DNA of 64,000 bases from NCBI GenBank assembly GCA_038237515.1, contig JBBRYP010000014.1:6598-70597 (forward strand), written 5' to 3'. Made by a program: the position numbers and the translations under genes. This DNA comes from JBBQDZ01 sp038237515 (lineage in GTDB: Bacteria; Actinomycetota; Thermoleophilia; Gaiellales; Gaiellaceae). Under the pieces are notes generated by a model. The model saw only the letters and a program-made list of their open reading frames with translations. It had not been told where the DNA came from and ran no database searches. Numbering within the stretch: position 1 is the stretch's first letter; every line of letters starts with the position of its first letter. Shown in pieces: positions 29,173 through 37,999 of the stretch.

Positions 29173-30479
29173 CAGCCGCACCAATCGACGAGCATCCGGG
29201 CGTAGACCTTCGCCGCGAGCGCGAGCTGCTCGGTCGCGATGTACTCGTCGGCGACGTGGCACTGCGCGATGCTGCCGGGCCCGCAGATGACCCCCGGCAG
29301 CTTCTGCTCCCCGTACCAGGCGAGGTCGGTCGCGGCGAGGAAGCCCTCCGGCGCGGGGTCGAGCCCAACTTCGCGGAGGCACTCCGCGAGCGTGCCGACG
29401 GCCGGGTGGTCGAGCGGGACGTCGAGCGGCGGGAAGTAGATGCTGCCGAGCTTCCAGGTAAACCGCGGCGGGTGCTCGCGCAGCCACGGGTCGGTGCGGG
29501 CGACGCCGTCGACGGCCTCCTCGACCTCGGCCTGCACGTCCTCGAGCGACTGGTCCGGGTAGAACCACATGTTGTATTCGACGGAGCAGTAGTTGGGCGC
29601 CGTACCCGCGTTCGAGAACAGGTTCAGCCGGCCGTCGCGCCCGCCGCCGGGGCCGCCCACGATGATCCCCGGAGAGAGCGTGTCGTAGCCGGGCGGGAGG
29701 ATCGGGTGCGACTTCGCGTTTGCCCACTGCCGCTCGAGCTCCTGCAGCGCGACCACGATCTTCAGCATCTTCTCGATCGCGTTGACGCCGCCGCCCCCCT
29801 TGCCGCCGGCGTGCACCGAGAGGTACCGCGTGGAGGCGTGGGCCTCCTGGCCCTCGACCTCGATGCGGAAGTGGACGAGCCCGCCCTCCCCGGCGCACAG
29901 CCGCAGCTCCGTCGGCTCGAGCGAGATCGTCACGTCGGCCGCAGGCATGCGCCGAACGATCTCGCGCGTGCCGTTGCCGACGACCTCCTCGTCGCTGACG
30001 ATGTGGAAGACGACGTCGCCGCGGGGGCGGAGGCCGGCCTCGAGCGCGACCTTCGTCGCCCACATCGCCGCCGCGAGACCGCCCTTCATGTCAGCCGCGC
30101 CGCGGCCGTAGAGGCGGCCGTCGACGACCTCGCCCCCGTACGGCTCCTGCGACCACGCGCTCCGATCGCCCACCGGAACGACGTCGACGTGCGCGTTGAA
30201 CGCGAGCGAGCGGCCGCCGCCCGAGCCGGGCAGGCGCGCGACGACGACGGGGTGCGCCGGGAACGTGGCCGACGGTCCGACGTCCCAGCCGTCGAGCTCG
30301 AAGCCGAGGCGGGATAGGAATTCGCCGACGTAGCCGGTGCAGCGCCGCGCCTCCTCAGGGAAGTGCGTCGCCTCCTTCGCCTGGCTCTCCGTGCGGAAGG
30401 CGATCAGCTCCCGGAGCAACGCCTGGAGCTGCGCTTGCGAGCCGTCGACGACCTCGACGACTGCAGCCCGCGAAGCCAC
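29172..30479 (-). CDS. M20 family metallopeptidase (ArgE/DapE type)
   Basis: A 435-residue dizinc hydrolase with His97 and Asp99 (NAHVDV), Asp130 (GAADMKG) and Glu163-Glu164 (SDEE). A glycine-rich lid insertion (GGKGGGG near 245) is unusual. The GTG start lies 3 bp after the ABC ATPase stop, so uptake and hydrolysis are linked: the transporter may import an N-acylated or conjugated compound that this enzyme opens in the cytoplasm. It is diverged from the M20 gene at 20.5 kb. Confidence 0.9.
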   Translation of the reverse strand: MASRAAVVEVVDGSQAQLQALLRELIAFRTESQAKEATHFPEEARRCTGYVGEFLSRLGFELDGWDVGPSATFPAHPVVVARLPGSGGGRSLAFNAHVDVVPVGDRSAWSQEPYGGEVVDGRLYGRGAADMKGGLAAAMWATKVALEAGLRPRGDVVFHIVSDEEVVGNGTREIVRRMPAADVTISLEPTELRLCAGEGGLVHFRIEVEGQEAHASTRYLSVHAGGKGGGGVNAIEKMLKIVVALQELERQWANAKSHPILPPGYDTLSPGIIVGGPGGGRDGRLNLFSNAGTAPNYCSVEYNMWFYPDQSLEDVQAEVEEAVDGVARTDPWLREHPPRFTWKLGSIYFPPLDVPLDHPAVGTLAECLREVGLDPAPEGFLAATDLAWYGEQKLPGVICGPGSIAQCHVADEYIATEQLALAAKVYARMLVDWCG

Positions 30480-30482
30480 CGA

Positions 30483-31628
30483 CTAGGAGGCGGCCTGGAC
30501 CAGCGGCGTCTCCGACCCCACTGGGGGCGCGTCGCGGCGCAGGTTGTGGCCGTCCGCGCCGAAGACGTGAACCCGCCAGGGGTCGAAGTGGAGCGTGACG
30601 GCATCGTCCGGCTGCGCCGGCGAGTCGGGATCCGTCCGGACCTGCACCGTCGTCCCGGCCGCCTCGACCGTGAGGTAGAGGTCGGAGCCGACGGGCTCGA
30701 GGAAGCGGACACGGCCGGGGATCCCGCCCTGGCCGGCTTCGCCGATCCGGATGTGCTCCGGGCGCAGGCCGAGCTTGACGTCGCTGTGCCCCGCGATCTC
30801 CTGCTCCAGCTCCGGGGTGCTGAGCACGTCAGTCGACAGCAGCACGTCGGCATCCTGGGCCCGGACCCGCCATGCGCCGTCGGCGGACTCGAGCGCGCCG
30901 TCGATGAGGTTCATCGGCGGGGCGCCGAGGAACGTCGCTACGAACACGTTCGCGGGTCGGCGGTAGACGTCCTGCGGCGTTCCGATCTGCTGGAGCACGC
31001 CGTTGCTCATGACGGCGATGCGATGCCCCATCGTCATCGCCTCGACCTGGTCGTGGGTGACGTACATGGTCGTGATCCCGAGCCGCGCGTGCAGCTGGAT
31101 CAGCTCTAGGCGGGTCTGGATCCGGAGCTGCGCGTCAAGGTTCGAGAGCGGCTCGTCCATCAGGAACGCGTCCGGCTCGCGAACGATCGCGCGCGCGAGC
31201 GCGACGCGCTGGCGCTGCCCGCCGGAGAGCTGTCCGGGGTAGCGGTGGAGGAGCTCCTCGAGCGCCAGGATCCCGGCCGCACGACGGACCGCGCGGTCGA
31301 TCTCGTCCTTCGGCCGCTTCGCGATCTGGAGCGGGAAGGCGATGTTCTTGAACACCGTCATGTGCGGATAGAGCGCGTAGTTCTGGAACACCATCGCCAC
31401 GTTGCGCTTGACCGGGTCGATGAAGTTCACGAGCCGGCCCCCGATCACGATCTCGCCCGAGTCGGCGTCTTCGAGCCCCGCGACCGCCCGGAGGATCGTG
31501 CTCTTCCCGCACCCGGAGGGGCCGAGCAGGACGACGAACTCTCCGTCGGCGATCCGCAGCGAGACGTCGCTGACTGCCTCCACCTTCCCGAACCGCTTGA
31601 CGAGATGCTTGATCAGGATGTCCGCCAC
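30483..31628 (-). CDS. ABC transporter ATP-binding protein (UgpC/MsmK type)
   Basis: A 381-residue CUT1-family ATPase. Walker A GPSGCGKST (36-44), signature LSGGQRQRVALARA (~134-147), Walker B FLMDEPLSNLDA (~154-165), and a C-terminal regulatory TOBE region (~240-370). It energises the two permeases and binding protein encoded upstream in the same direction. CUT1 systems take up oligosaccharides, polyols or glycerol-3-phosphate; here nearby M20 and SDR genes hint at a conjugated substrate. ATG start with a good GGAG region. Confidence 0.94.
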   Translation of the reverse strand: MADILIKHLVKRFGKVEAVSDVSLRIADGEFVVLLGPSGCGKSTILRAVAGLEDADSGEIVIGGRLVNFIDPVKRNVAMVFQNYALYPHMTVFKNIAFPLQIAKRPKDEIDRAVRRAAGILALEELLHRYPGQLSGGQRQRVALARAIVREPDAFLMDEPLSNLDAQLRIQTRLELIQLHARLGITTMYVTHDQVEAMTMGHRIAVMSNGVLQQIGTPQDVYRRPANVFVATFLGAPPMNLIDGALESADGAWRVRAQDADVLLSTDVLSTPELEQEIAGHSDVKLGLRPEHIRIGEAGQGGIPGRVRFLEPVGSDLYLTVEAAGTTVQVRTDPDSPAQPDDAVTLHFDPWRVHVFGADGHNLRRDAPPVGSETPLVQAAS

Positions 31629-31661
31629 GCCACTCCTTTCGGCCCCGTGCGGGGCCGCGGG

Positions 31662-32585
31662 TCATTGCTTCAGCGCGCCTGCCATCGAGGCCTGCACGAA
31701 CCAGCGCTGGAAGATCAGGAAGACGACGATCACGGGGGCCATCGTCATCACCGCCGCGGCGGAGATGACGCCCCAGTCGGTCACGAACTGCCCCTGCAGC
31801 GAGGCGACGCCGACGGTGAGCGTCTTCATGCTGTCGGTCGTCGTGATCACGAGCGGCCAGAGGAAGTTCACCCACTGCATCATGAACGTGAAGATGCCGA
31901 GCACGACGATCGCCGGCTTGATCAGGGGCAGCACGATCCTGCGAAAGATCTGGAACTCGCTCGCACCGTCAAGGCGCGCCGCCTCGACGAGCCCTTCCGG
32001 CAGCGTCGAGATGAACTGGCGCATCATGAAGACGCCGAGCGGGCTGCAGACCATCGGCAGGATCAGCCCGAGGTAGGTGTTGACGCCGGCATGCGTCCAC
32101 GCCGGAAGCCGCGAAATCATGATGTACAGCGGAGCGATGATCGCGGCCGTCGGGATCATGAGCGTCGAGATGACCAGCGCGAAGAGCGCCGTCCGGCCGG
32201 CGAAGCGGAGCCGTGCGAAGGCGTATCCGGCAAGCGTGTCGAGGACGAGGGTGATCAATGTCACAGCCGTCGCGAAAATGAATGTGTTGAGTCCCCAGCG
32301 GTAGTAACTCGTCTCGTGCAGGACCCTGCCGAAGTTGCCCCAGTAGACCGTGTGCGGGATCCACTGCGGCGGATAGGTGAAGAGCTCGTAGCTCTGGCGG
32401 AGCGACGGCGAGAGCAGGTAGACGAACGGCCCGACCGCGATCAGCGCGAAGAGGACCAGCACGAGGTAGGAAGCAACGCTCTTGCCGGCGCGGAAGCCGC
32501 GGTTCCGCCGGGCGGCCCCCGCGTAGTCGGCGTGGGCCTCTGCGCCGCCGAAGTCGTCGAGCGCCGCCCCTGGTGCGGCCATCAC
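31662..32585 (-). CDS. Carbohydrate ABC transporter permease (MalG/UgpE type)
   Basis: A 307-residue inner-membrane permease with six predicted membrane segments. The EAA loop that contacts the ATPase reads EGLVEAARLDGASEFQIFRRIVLPLIKP. The N-terminus has an unusually long cytoplasmic stretch of ~35 residues before the first membrane segment (SVASYLVLVLFALIAVGPFVYLL). It overlaps the MalF-type permease gene by 4 bp. Confidence 0.93.
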   Translation of the reverse strand: MMAAPGAALDDFGGAEAHADYAGAARRNRGFRAGKSVASYLVLVLFALIAVGPFVYLLSPSLRQSYELFTYPPQWIPHTVYWGNFGRVLHETSYYRWGLNTFIFATAVTLITLVLDTLAGYAFARLRFAGRTALFALVISTLMIPTAAIIAPLYIMISRLPAWTHAGVNTYLGLILPMVCSPLGVFMMRQFISTLPEGLVEAARLDGASEFQIFRRIVLPLIKPAIVVLGIFTFMMQWVNFLWPLVITTTDSMKTLTVGVASLQGQFVTDWGVISAAAVMTMAPVIVVFLIFQRWFVQASMAGALKQ

Positions 32586-33538
32586 GCAGCCCGCTCGTGC
32601 CGTCGTCGCGACCCGAGCAGCCAGAACGAGATCGCCGTCAACACGAGGATGATCCCGAGCAGGAGGACGGCGGCCGCATAGCCCTGGCCCGTCTGCTGGA
32701 ACTGGAACAGCCGCTTCCAGATGAACCAGACGAGCGTGGAAGTCGACTGATACGGCCCACCCTGGGTGAGGACGTAGACCGTGTCGAACACCTGGAAGTT
32801 CGCAATGATCGCGATCACCGCCGCGAACAGCAGCATCGGACGGAGCATCGGGATCGTGACGCGCCTGAAGCGCTGCACGCCCTTCGCACCGTCGACTCTG
32901 GCGGCGTCGAGCAGCTCCTCGGGAACGCTCTGCAGGCTCGCGAGGAAGTACAGCGTCCAGAACCCGAGGCCGCGCCAGACCTCGGCGAACACGATCGTGA
33001 GCAGGGCGAGCGTGCCGTTGCCGAAGATGTTCACCCGGCCGAAGCCGAGCGACGTGAGGATCAGGTTGAACAGCCCGAAGTCGTAGTTCGTCACGAACTG
33101 CCAGATCAGGCCGACGAGGACTGCGGGGGCGAGCAGAGGGACGTAGAGCGCGAGCTTGAAGACGTTGCTCCCCTTGCGGTAGCGGTTGAGCAGGAGCGCC
33201 AGCAGCAGTGCGAGCGTGAAGACGAGGAGGATCGCCTCGACGGCGTAGATCGCGGTGTTCTTGATCGAGCCCGTGAGCTCTGTGTCGCCGGCGATCTCCC
33301 GCCAGTTCTGCAGCCCGACGAAGTGCGGCGAGTCGAGGATCCCGCCCTTGTTGAAGCTGAGCCAGATCGACCAGAAGACCGGGACGACGAGGAACGCGAG
33401 GAAGGGGATGAAGTACGGAAGGATGAAGAGGTACGCGGCACTGCCGCGCCGCCGCCGGTAGCGACTGCTCGCCCGCCGGAACTGGTCCGGGCTCAGCGTC
33501 AGCCGGTTCCAGGCTGCCTCTGTCTCCTCCGCAGACAT
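32582..33538 (-). CDS. Carbohydrate ABC transporter permease (MalF/UgpA type)
   Basis: A 318-residue membrane protein. The first membrane helix follows a basic stretch (RYRRRRGSAAYLFILPYFIPFLAFLVV). The EAA motif is EELLDAARVDGAKGVQRFRRVTIPMLRP near residue 210. It forms the heterodimeric channel with the MalG-type subunit. It begins 37 bp after the binding-protein stop. Confidence 0.93.
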   Translation of the reverse strand: MSAEETEAAWNRLTLSPDQFRRASSRYRRRRGSAAYLFILPYFIPFLAFLVVPVFWSIWLSFNKGGILDSPHFVGLQNWREIAGDTELTGSIKNTAIYAVEAILLVFTLALLLALLLNRYRKGSNVFKLALYVPLLAPAVLVGLIWQFVTNYDFGLFNLILTSLGFGRVNIFGNGTLALLTIVFAEVWRGLGFWTLYFLASLQSVPEELLDAARVDGAKGVQRFRRVTIPMLRPMLLFAAVIAIIANFQVFDTVYVLTQGGPYQSTSTLVWFIWKRLFQFQQTGQGYAAAVLLLGIILVLTAISFWLLGSRRRHERAA

Positions 33539-33575
33539 CCTCCTTCGCTCGCGCTCGTCGCCTCGAACCGGTGAA

Positions 33576-34946
33576 TCAGCTCTTCAGGATCGAGGTTCCG
33601 TCCTTCTGCGCCTTGGCCAGTGCCTTCTGGACGGACGACTTGCCCGACGCGGCGGCCTCGATCGCCTGGCCGTACACGTCCGTGAGCTGGGCCATCCTCG
33701 GGCCCGTCGGGAGCCCGTCCCAGCTCGAGAGCACGTACTTGTTGACCCGCGTGACCATCGGGTCGCCCTTGGACGTGTTGACGTCACTCCGGACCGGCGC
33801 CCAGCCGTAGTGCGCGCCGAACTCGTTCGCGAATGCGGGCGAGGACAGGAACTTGACGAGCTCCCAGGCCGCGTTCTTGTTCTTACCCTTCGAAGCCATG
33901 ACCCAGTGCCCCGTGGTCGAGAAGATCGTGCGCTTCCCGTTGGCGCCGACCGGGGCCATGAAGTCCCACTTGAACGGGAGCTTCTCCTTGCGGAAGACGG
34001 CTAGCCGGAGCGGCTCGTCGTGGAGGAACCCGACGCGGCCGGCCTTGAAGAGCGACACGCCTGCTTCGCGGTCGTACTGCCCGACCGGCGGCGAGACCTT
34101 CCACTTGTTGACCAGGTCGGCGTAGAACTGGAGAGCCGAAACCGCCTGCCGCGTGCTGAAGGTGATTTTCGACTGGTCCTTCGAGATGATGTCCACGCCG
34201 CGGTTGTGCAGGCCGTGGTAGAGGAAGTACCAGGTGAAGTCCTTGTTCGAGAGCGGGACGATGTGGCCCCAGACGCCGCCGCCGAGCTTCTGCACCTTCT
34301 GCGCCGCGGCGGCGAGCTCGCCTTCGTTGGTCGGCAGCTTCGTGACGCCCGCCTTCGCGAGCAGGTCCTTGTTGTAGTAGATGACGGTGCCGCCGATGAT
34401 GCACGGGAGGCCGTAGAGCTTCCCCTTGTAGGTGCTCTTCTTGATCGTGTTCGGGATGAACTTCCCTTTCGTGCCCTTGAACGACGGCGCGTCGAGCCAC
34501 TTGCTCGTGTTCAGCACCTCGAGCACGCCCTTCGAGCCGAGCCCTGTCAGGTCGGTGCTCGTCTGGTAGCTCACGTCGAAGGGGTTCGGCCCCGCGTAGT
34601 TCGTCGCGTACGTGGCACCCTCGACGTTCCAGGGCACGACCGAGTGCACGACCTTCGCGCCGGTCTTGTCCTCGAAGGGCTTCAGCAGCTTGGCGATGAC
34701 GTCCTTCTCGTCGGTGCCGAACGGGGCTTTCGCGAACTGGAGCGTGACGCCGTCGAACGGCTTCGCACCGCTTCTGAGGCCGGCCCATGGAGCCGCAGCG
34801 GCCGACCCCGCCAACGCACCGGCGGCCGGGAGTCCGATCGCGACGCCTGCGGCCTTGGTAAGGAACTCGCGCCGACTGTGCTTGGCCGGCGCGGGCTCCG
34901 GGTCAGTAGGGAGCGGCTTGCCGCCGCGTTCACCCAAATCGTCCAC
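33576..34946 (-). CDS. Tat-exported extracellular solute-binding protein, family 1
   Basis: A 456-residue sugar-type binding protein. A twin-arginine signal is visible: SRREFLTKAAG (residues 24-34) followed by a hydrophobic core ending near ALAGSAAAA. The mature domain shows the SBP_bac_1 pattern (TLQFAKAPFGTDEKDVIAKLLKPF, and GTVIYYNKDLLAKAG near 160). The GTG start has AAGGAGGT at 34951-34958. It is the first gene of the importer operon and faces a divergent SDR; the shared promoter contains the GAACGAACG-type operator. Confidence 0.93.
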   Translation of the reverse strand: MDDLGERGGKPLPTDPEPAPAKHSRREFLTKAAGVAIGLPAAGALAGSAAAAPWAGLRSGAKPFDGVTLQFAKAPFGTDEKDVIAKLLKPFEDKTGAKVVHSVVPWNVEGATYATNYAGPNPFDVSYQTSTDLTGLGSKGVLEVLNTSKWLDAPSFKGTKGKFIPNTIKKSTYKGKLYGLPCIIGGTVIYYNKDLLAKAGVTKLPTNEGELAAAAQKVQKLGGGVWGHIVPLSNKDFTWYFLYHGLHNRGVDIISKDQSKITFSTRQAVSALQFYADLVNKWKVSPPVGQYDREAGVSLFKAGRVGFLHDEPLRLAVFRKEKLPFKWDFMAPVGANGKRTIFSTTGHWVMASKGKNKNAAWELVKFLSSPAFANEFGAHYGWAPVRSDVNTSKGDPMVTRVNKYVLSSWDGLPTGPRMAQLTDVYGQAIEAAASGKSSVQKALAKAQKDGTSILKS

Positions 34947-35063
34947 AGCTACCTCCTTGTTTCATCCGGATTGACCCGATGCCCGGGCCGGAGCGCATGC
35001 CGAGCCTCATTGCTTGCGGGGGAGGCAAGTGGGCGATTCTAGGCAGATGTATCCAGAGAAATC

Positions 35064-35081
35064 AACGTTCGTTCGAACGAA
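35064..35081. promoter_or_regulatory. Candidate operator, TTCGTTCGAACGAA palindrome
   Basis: A perfect 14 bp palindrome (35068-35081) joined to AACGTT. On the reverse strand it reads GAACGAACGTT, the same 11-mer as at 11421. It ends immediately before the likely ATG (35083) of the SDR and lies ~120 bp upstream of the ABC binding-protein gene, so it could block the first and regulate the second. Confidence 0.5.
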
Positions 35082-35082
35082 A

Positions 35083-35904
35083 ATGGGTTATAAACCCGCG
35101 TTCGTGCCCCCTGTCCGCGACGCCTCCAGCGCCCTGCTCAGCAGCCTCGTGGCCCTGTCGGGGCGGGTCGCGGTGGTCACCGGCGGAGCTCGTGGAATCG
35201 GGCGTGCCTGCTGCGCGCGGCTCGCCGAGGCGGAGGCGACGGTGGTCGTCGCCGACGTAGACGAGGAGGCCGCGCGAGAGACCGCGGGTGTGATCGGCGC
35301 GCGCGCAGTCGCCGCTCGCGTGGACGTCCGCGACGCAGGCGAGGTACGCGCGCTCGTCGAGGCGACGGTCGCGGGACGCGGACGGGTCGACGTCTGGGTG
35401 AACGCCGCCGGGATCTATCCCACGTCCCCTCTGCTCGAGCTGTCGACGGCGGAATGGGGGAGCGTGGTCGACGTCAACCTGCGCGGCACGTTCCTCGGAG
35501 CAAGGGAGGCGGCGCGGGCGATGGTCGCGCGCGGCGAAGGCGGCGTGATCGTGAACGTCTCGTCGACGGCCGCCTACCGCGCGAACGCGCCGGGGGCGGC
35601 GCACTACGTCGCGTCGAAGTTCGGCGTGCGCGGTCTGACGCAGGCGCTCGCGGTCGAGCTCGGCCCCCACCGCATTCGCGTGCTCGCGGTCGCGCCGACG
35701 GTCACGCTCACTCCCGGCCTCGAACGGGAGCGGGCGGCGCTGCAGTCGGCGGGATTCGCGCTCGAGGAGCTCGGCCCGCAGCTTCCGCTCGGGCGCGTAG
35801 CGGTGCCCGACGACGTGGCGCGGGTCGTCTTCTTCTGCGCGAGCGACCTCTCGCTGCTCATGACCGGCAGCACGTTGCTCGTCGACGCCGGCGAGCTCGT
35901 GTGA
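35083..35904 (+). CDS. Short-chain dehydrogenase/reductase (SDR)
   Basis: A 273-residue SDR. Cofactor motif TGGARGIG (33-40), VNAAG (107-111), catalytic Ser160 or 161, Tyr175 and Lys179, and TGSTLLVDAGELV at the C-terminus. ATG at 35083 was taken; an in-frame ATG 69 bp upstream would run through the palindromic operator and seems unlikely. It is transcribed alone, divergent from the ABC importer, and converges on the cupin gene. Confidence 0.88.
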   Translation: MGYKPAFVPPVRDASSALLSSLVALSGRVAVVTGGARGIGRACCARLAEAEATVVVADVDEEAARETAGVIGARAVAARVDVRDAGEVRALVEATVAGRGRVDVWVNAAGIYPTSPLLELSTAEWGSVVDVNLRGTFLGAREAARAMVARGEGGVIVNVSSTAAYRANAPGAAHYVASKFGVRGLTQALAVELGPHRIRVLAVAPTVTLTPGLERERAALQSAGFALEELGPQLPLGRVAVPDDVARVVFFCASDLSLLMTGSTLLVDAGELV

Positions 35905-35911
35905 CGCGTGG

Positions 35912-36259
35912 CTACTGGCGCGCGGCGTAGCGGTCGGCGTCCGCGAAGACGTCGATGCCCACGTAGTCCGGCGAGATGACAGCGCTGTGGACGACGGAGC
36001 CGGGGACGTAGTAGGTCTCGCCGCGCCCGTAGATCGTCGTCTCGCCACCGATCGTGAACTCCACCGTCCCCTCGAGCACGACGCCCCACTGCGCTCCGTG
36101 GGCATGCTCGGGGACCTGGACGCCGTCGGGAATCTCGTAGAACATCGCGAGCCCGCCTGCGGCCTGGAGCATCCAGCCGCGCAGCGACTCGAGCGGGCTG
36201 TCGACCATCGGCAGCGCGCGGATGAACTCCGCGAAGGGCTCCGGATCTTCCGTCGTCAC
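35912..36259 (-). CDS. Small cupin-domain protein
   Basis: A 115-residue single-domain cupin. Motif 1 is VPEHAHGAQWGVVLEG (about residues 47-62) with a His pair and the Glu replaced by Gln; motif 2 is YYVPGSVVHSAV with its His near residue 92. Possibly metal binding and catalytic as an isomerase or a sensor. The GTG start overlaps the SDR stop (GTGA), so it is translated with that enzyme. Confidence 0.85.
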   Translation of the reverse strand: MTTEDPEPFAEFIRALPMVDSPLESLRGWMLQAAGGLAMFYEIPDGVQVPEHAHGAQWGVVLEGTVEFTIGGETTIYGRGETYYVPGSVVHSAVISPDYVGIDVFADADRYAARQ

Positions 36260-37062
36260 GCCGCGAGCAGGCCCCCGTCGACGACGATCTGGGCGCCGTT
36301 CACGTACGCGCCGAGCTCGGAGGCGAGGAAGAGGGTCGTGCGTGCGACGTCGTCGGGGTGCGCGAGCCGCCGGAGCGGGATCCGGGCCGCGTACGCGGCC
36401 CACTGCGCCTCGACGTCGATGCCCTCGGGAGCGCCGCCCTCGACGAACTCGACCGCGCCCTCCGTCAGGGACGGCCCGGGCGCCACGGCGTTGACGCGGA
36501 TGCCGTCCGGGCCGAGCTCGAGCGCCATCGTCTTCGTGAGCCCCCAGATAGCGTGCTTCGAGGTGCCGTAGTGCGAGAGGCCGGAACCGCTCGGGTGGAT
36601 CGCGTCGATCGACGTGATGTTGACGATCGAGCCGCCGTCTCCCTGCTCCCGCATGCGCGCGGCGGCGGCACGGATACAGAGGAAGCCGCCGCCGAGGTTG
36701 ACGCCGAGGATCCGCCCGAACTCGTCGGGGGTCAGGTGCTCGAGCAGGAAGTTCGAGAAGACGCCCGCGTTGTTGACAAGCACGTCCAGCCGATCGAAGG
36801 TCGAGACCGTGGTCTCAACCGTCCGCTCGACGTCGGGCTCCGACGCGACGTCGCACTCGGCGGCCGCGACGTTGTAGCCCGCCGCAGCCAGGCGCGCGCG
36901 GGCGGCGTCGAGACGATCGGCGCGGCGGTCGGCGACGACGACTGCGGCTCCCGCCTCCGCGAGCCGACGCGCGCACGCAAAGCCGAATCCCTGGGCCGCG
37001 CCGGTGACGAGCGCCACCTTGCCGCCGAGGTTGATCAGCGAGGACAGGGGCGGCAGCTCCAC
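36256..37062 (-). CDS. Short-chain dehydrogenase/reductase (SDR), copy B of a paralogous pair
   Basis: A 268-residue SDR, close relative of the SDR at 28.33 kb: TGAAQGFG (20-27), an NNAG motif, SIDAIHPSG..SHYGTSK catalytic block with Ser/Tyr/Lys near 151/165/169, and AYVNGAQIVVDGG at the end. It forms a two-gene unit with the cupin downstream and is divergent from a NodB-fold hydrolase gene, with only ~58 bp between the start codons. Confidence 0.92.
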   Translation of the reverse strand: MELPPLSSLINLGGKVALVTGAAQGFGFACARRLAEAGAAVVVADRRADRLDAARARLAAAGYNVAAAECDVASEPDVERTVETTVSTFDRLDVLVNNAGVFSNFLLEHLTPDEFGRILGVNLGGGFLCIRAAAARMREQGDGGSIVNITSIDAIHPSGSGLSHYGTSKHAIWGLTKTMALELGPDGIRVNAVAPGPSLTEGAVEFVEGGAPEGIDVEAQWAAYAARIPLRRLAHPDDVARTTLFLASELGAYVNGAQIVVDGGLLAA

Positions 37063-37120
37063 GGTTGTAGGTTATGACACCCCCGGGAGCGCACGACTTC
37101 CGCTCGCGCACGGACACCTC

Positions 37121-37999
37121 ATGGCGACACTGCTGATCGGCTACGACACGGAGTCCGCCGCGGTGGGCGAAGGGCTTGCGCGCTTCATCGGGCCGGACGT
37201 CCCCCAGTACCGCGCCGCGCTCGACCCGGAGACGACTCGCCGCGGCGTCTGTCTGCTTCGCCGGCTGCACGAGGAGCTCGACGCGCCGTGCACATTCTTC
37301 GTCTGCGGTCGCACGCTCCTGCACGCGCTCGACGCGATCGAGCCGCTTGCAGCCTCGCCGCTCTTCGACCTCCAGCAGCACACCTACAGTCACGTGGTCT
37401 TCCGGGACGTGCGTTACCGCGCCGAGGGCAGCGAGGCCGAGGCGGTCATCGCGGAAACGCCGCCGGTCGCGCTGCGCGAGGAGCTGCGGCTCACCTCCGA
37501 GCTGATCGAGAAGTATCTCGGCCGCCGGTGCATCGGAGTGCGGACGCCGTTCGGCTACTACCGCGGCCTCCGCGACCGCCCCGACCTGCTCCAGATCGTA
37601 CGCGAGACGGGGCACCGCTTCGTCACGTCGTGGGGCCGAAACGAGCAGAACGGCAATCCGACGCCGTGGGTCCAGCCGTTCACCTACGCCGACGAAGGCT
37701 TTCCAGACCTCCTGGAGATTCCCTTCCAGTTCTGGCTCGACGGAGTCTGGTTCGACGCCCACGGGTACGGCGAGGGGCGCGCCTTCCGCCGCGCGCTCGA
37801 GGGCGCGGTGGACGAGATCGCGGAGCAGGACCTGGTCTTCGCGAGCGCGTTCCACGAGTGGTGCGCGGTCGAGGCCGACGAGGAGGGCACCGGGTGGATC
37901 CGCGGCCTCATCGAGCACGCGCGGAAGCGCGGCGTCGAGGTGATGAGCTACGCGGACTACTGGTCGCGCGGCGCGCGGGAGCCTGCGCCGCCGGCCTAG
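37121..37999 (+). CDS. Polysaccharide deacetylase (NodB-fold) family hydrolase, copy 1
   Basis: A 292-residue NodB-homology protein. The first Asp lies in LIGYDTES (Asp9), the metal His pair in QQHTYSHVVF (His87 and His91), and a later GVRTPFGYYRG motif near 140. No signal peptide, so it acts in the cytoplasm. The NodB fold also includes PuuE-type allantoinases and cyclic imide hydrolases; in this neighbourhood a cyclic-amide substrate is more plausible than a polysaccharide. A paralogue lies at 52.25 kb (shared TSWGRNE-NGNPTPWVQPF). ATG at 37121. Substrate is inference. Confidence 0.88.
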   Translation: MATLLIGYDTESAAVGEGLARFIGPDVPQYRAALDPETTRRGVCLLRRLHEELDAPCTFFVCGRTLLHALDAIEPLAASPLFDLQQHTYSHVVFRDVRYRAEGSEAEAVIAETPPVALREELRLTSELIEKYLGRRCIGVRTPFGYYRGLRDRPDLLQIVRETGHRFVTSWGRNEQNGNPTPWVQPFTYADEGFPDLLEIPFQFWLDGVWFDAHGYGEGRAFRRALEGAVDEIAEQDLVFASAFHEWCAVEADEEGTGWIRGLIEHARKRGVEVMSYADYWSRGAREPAPPA

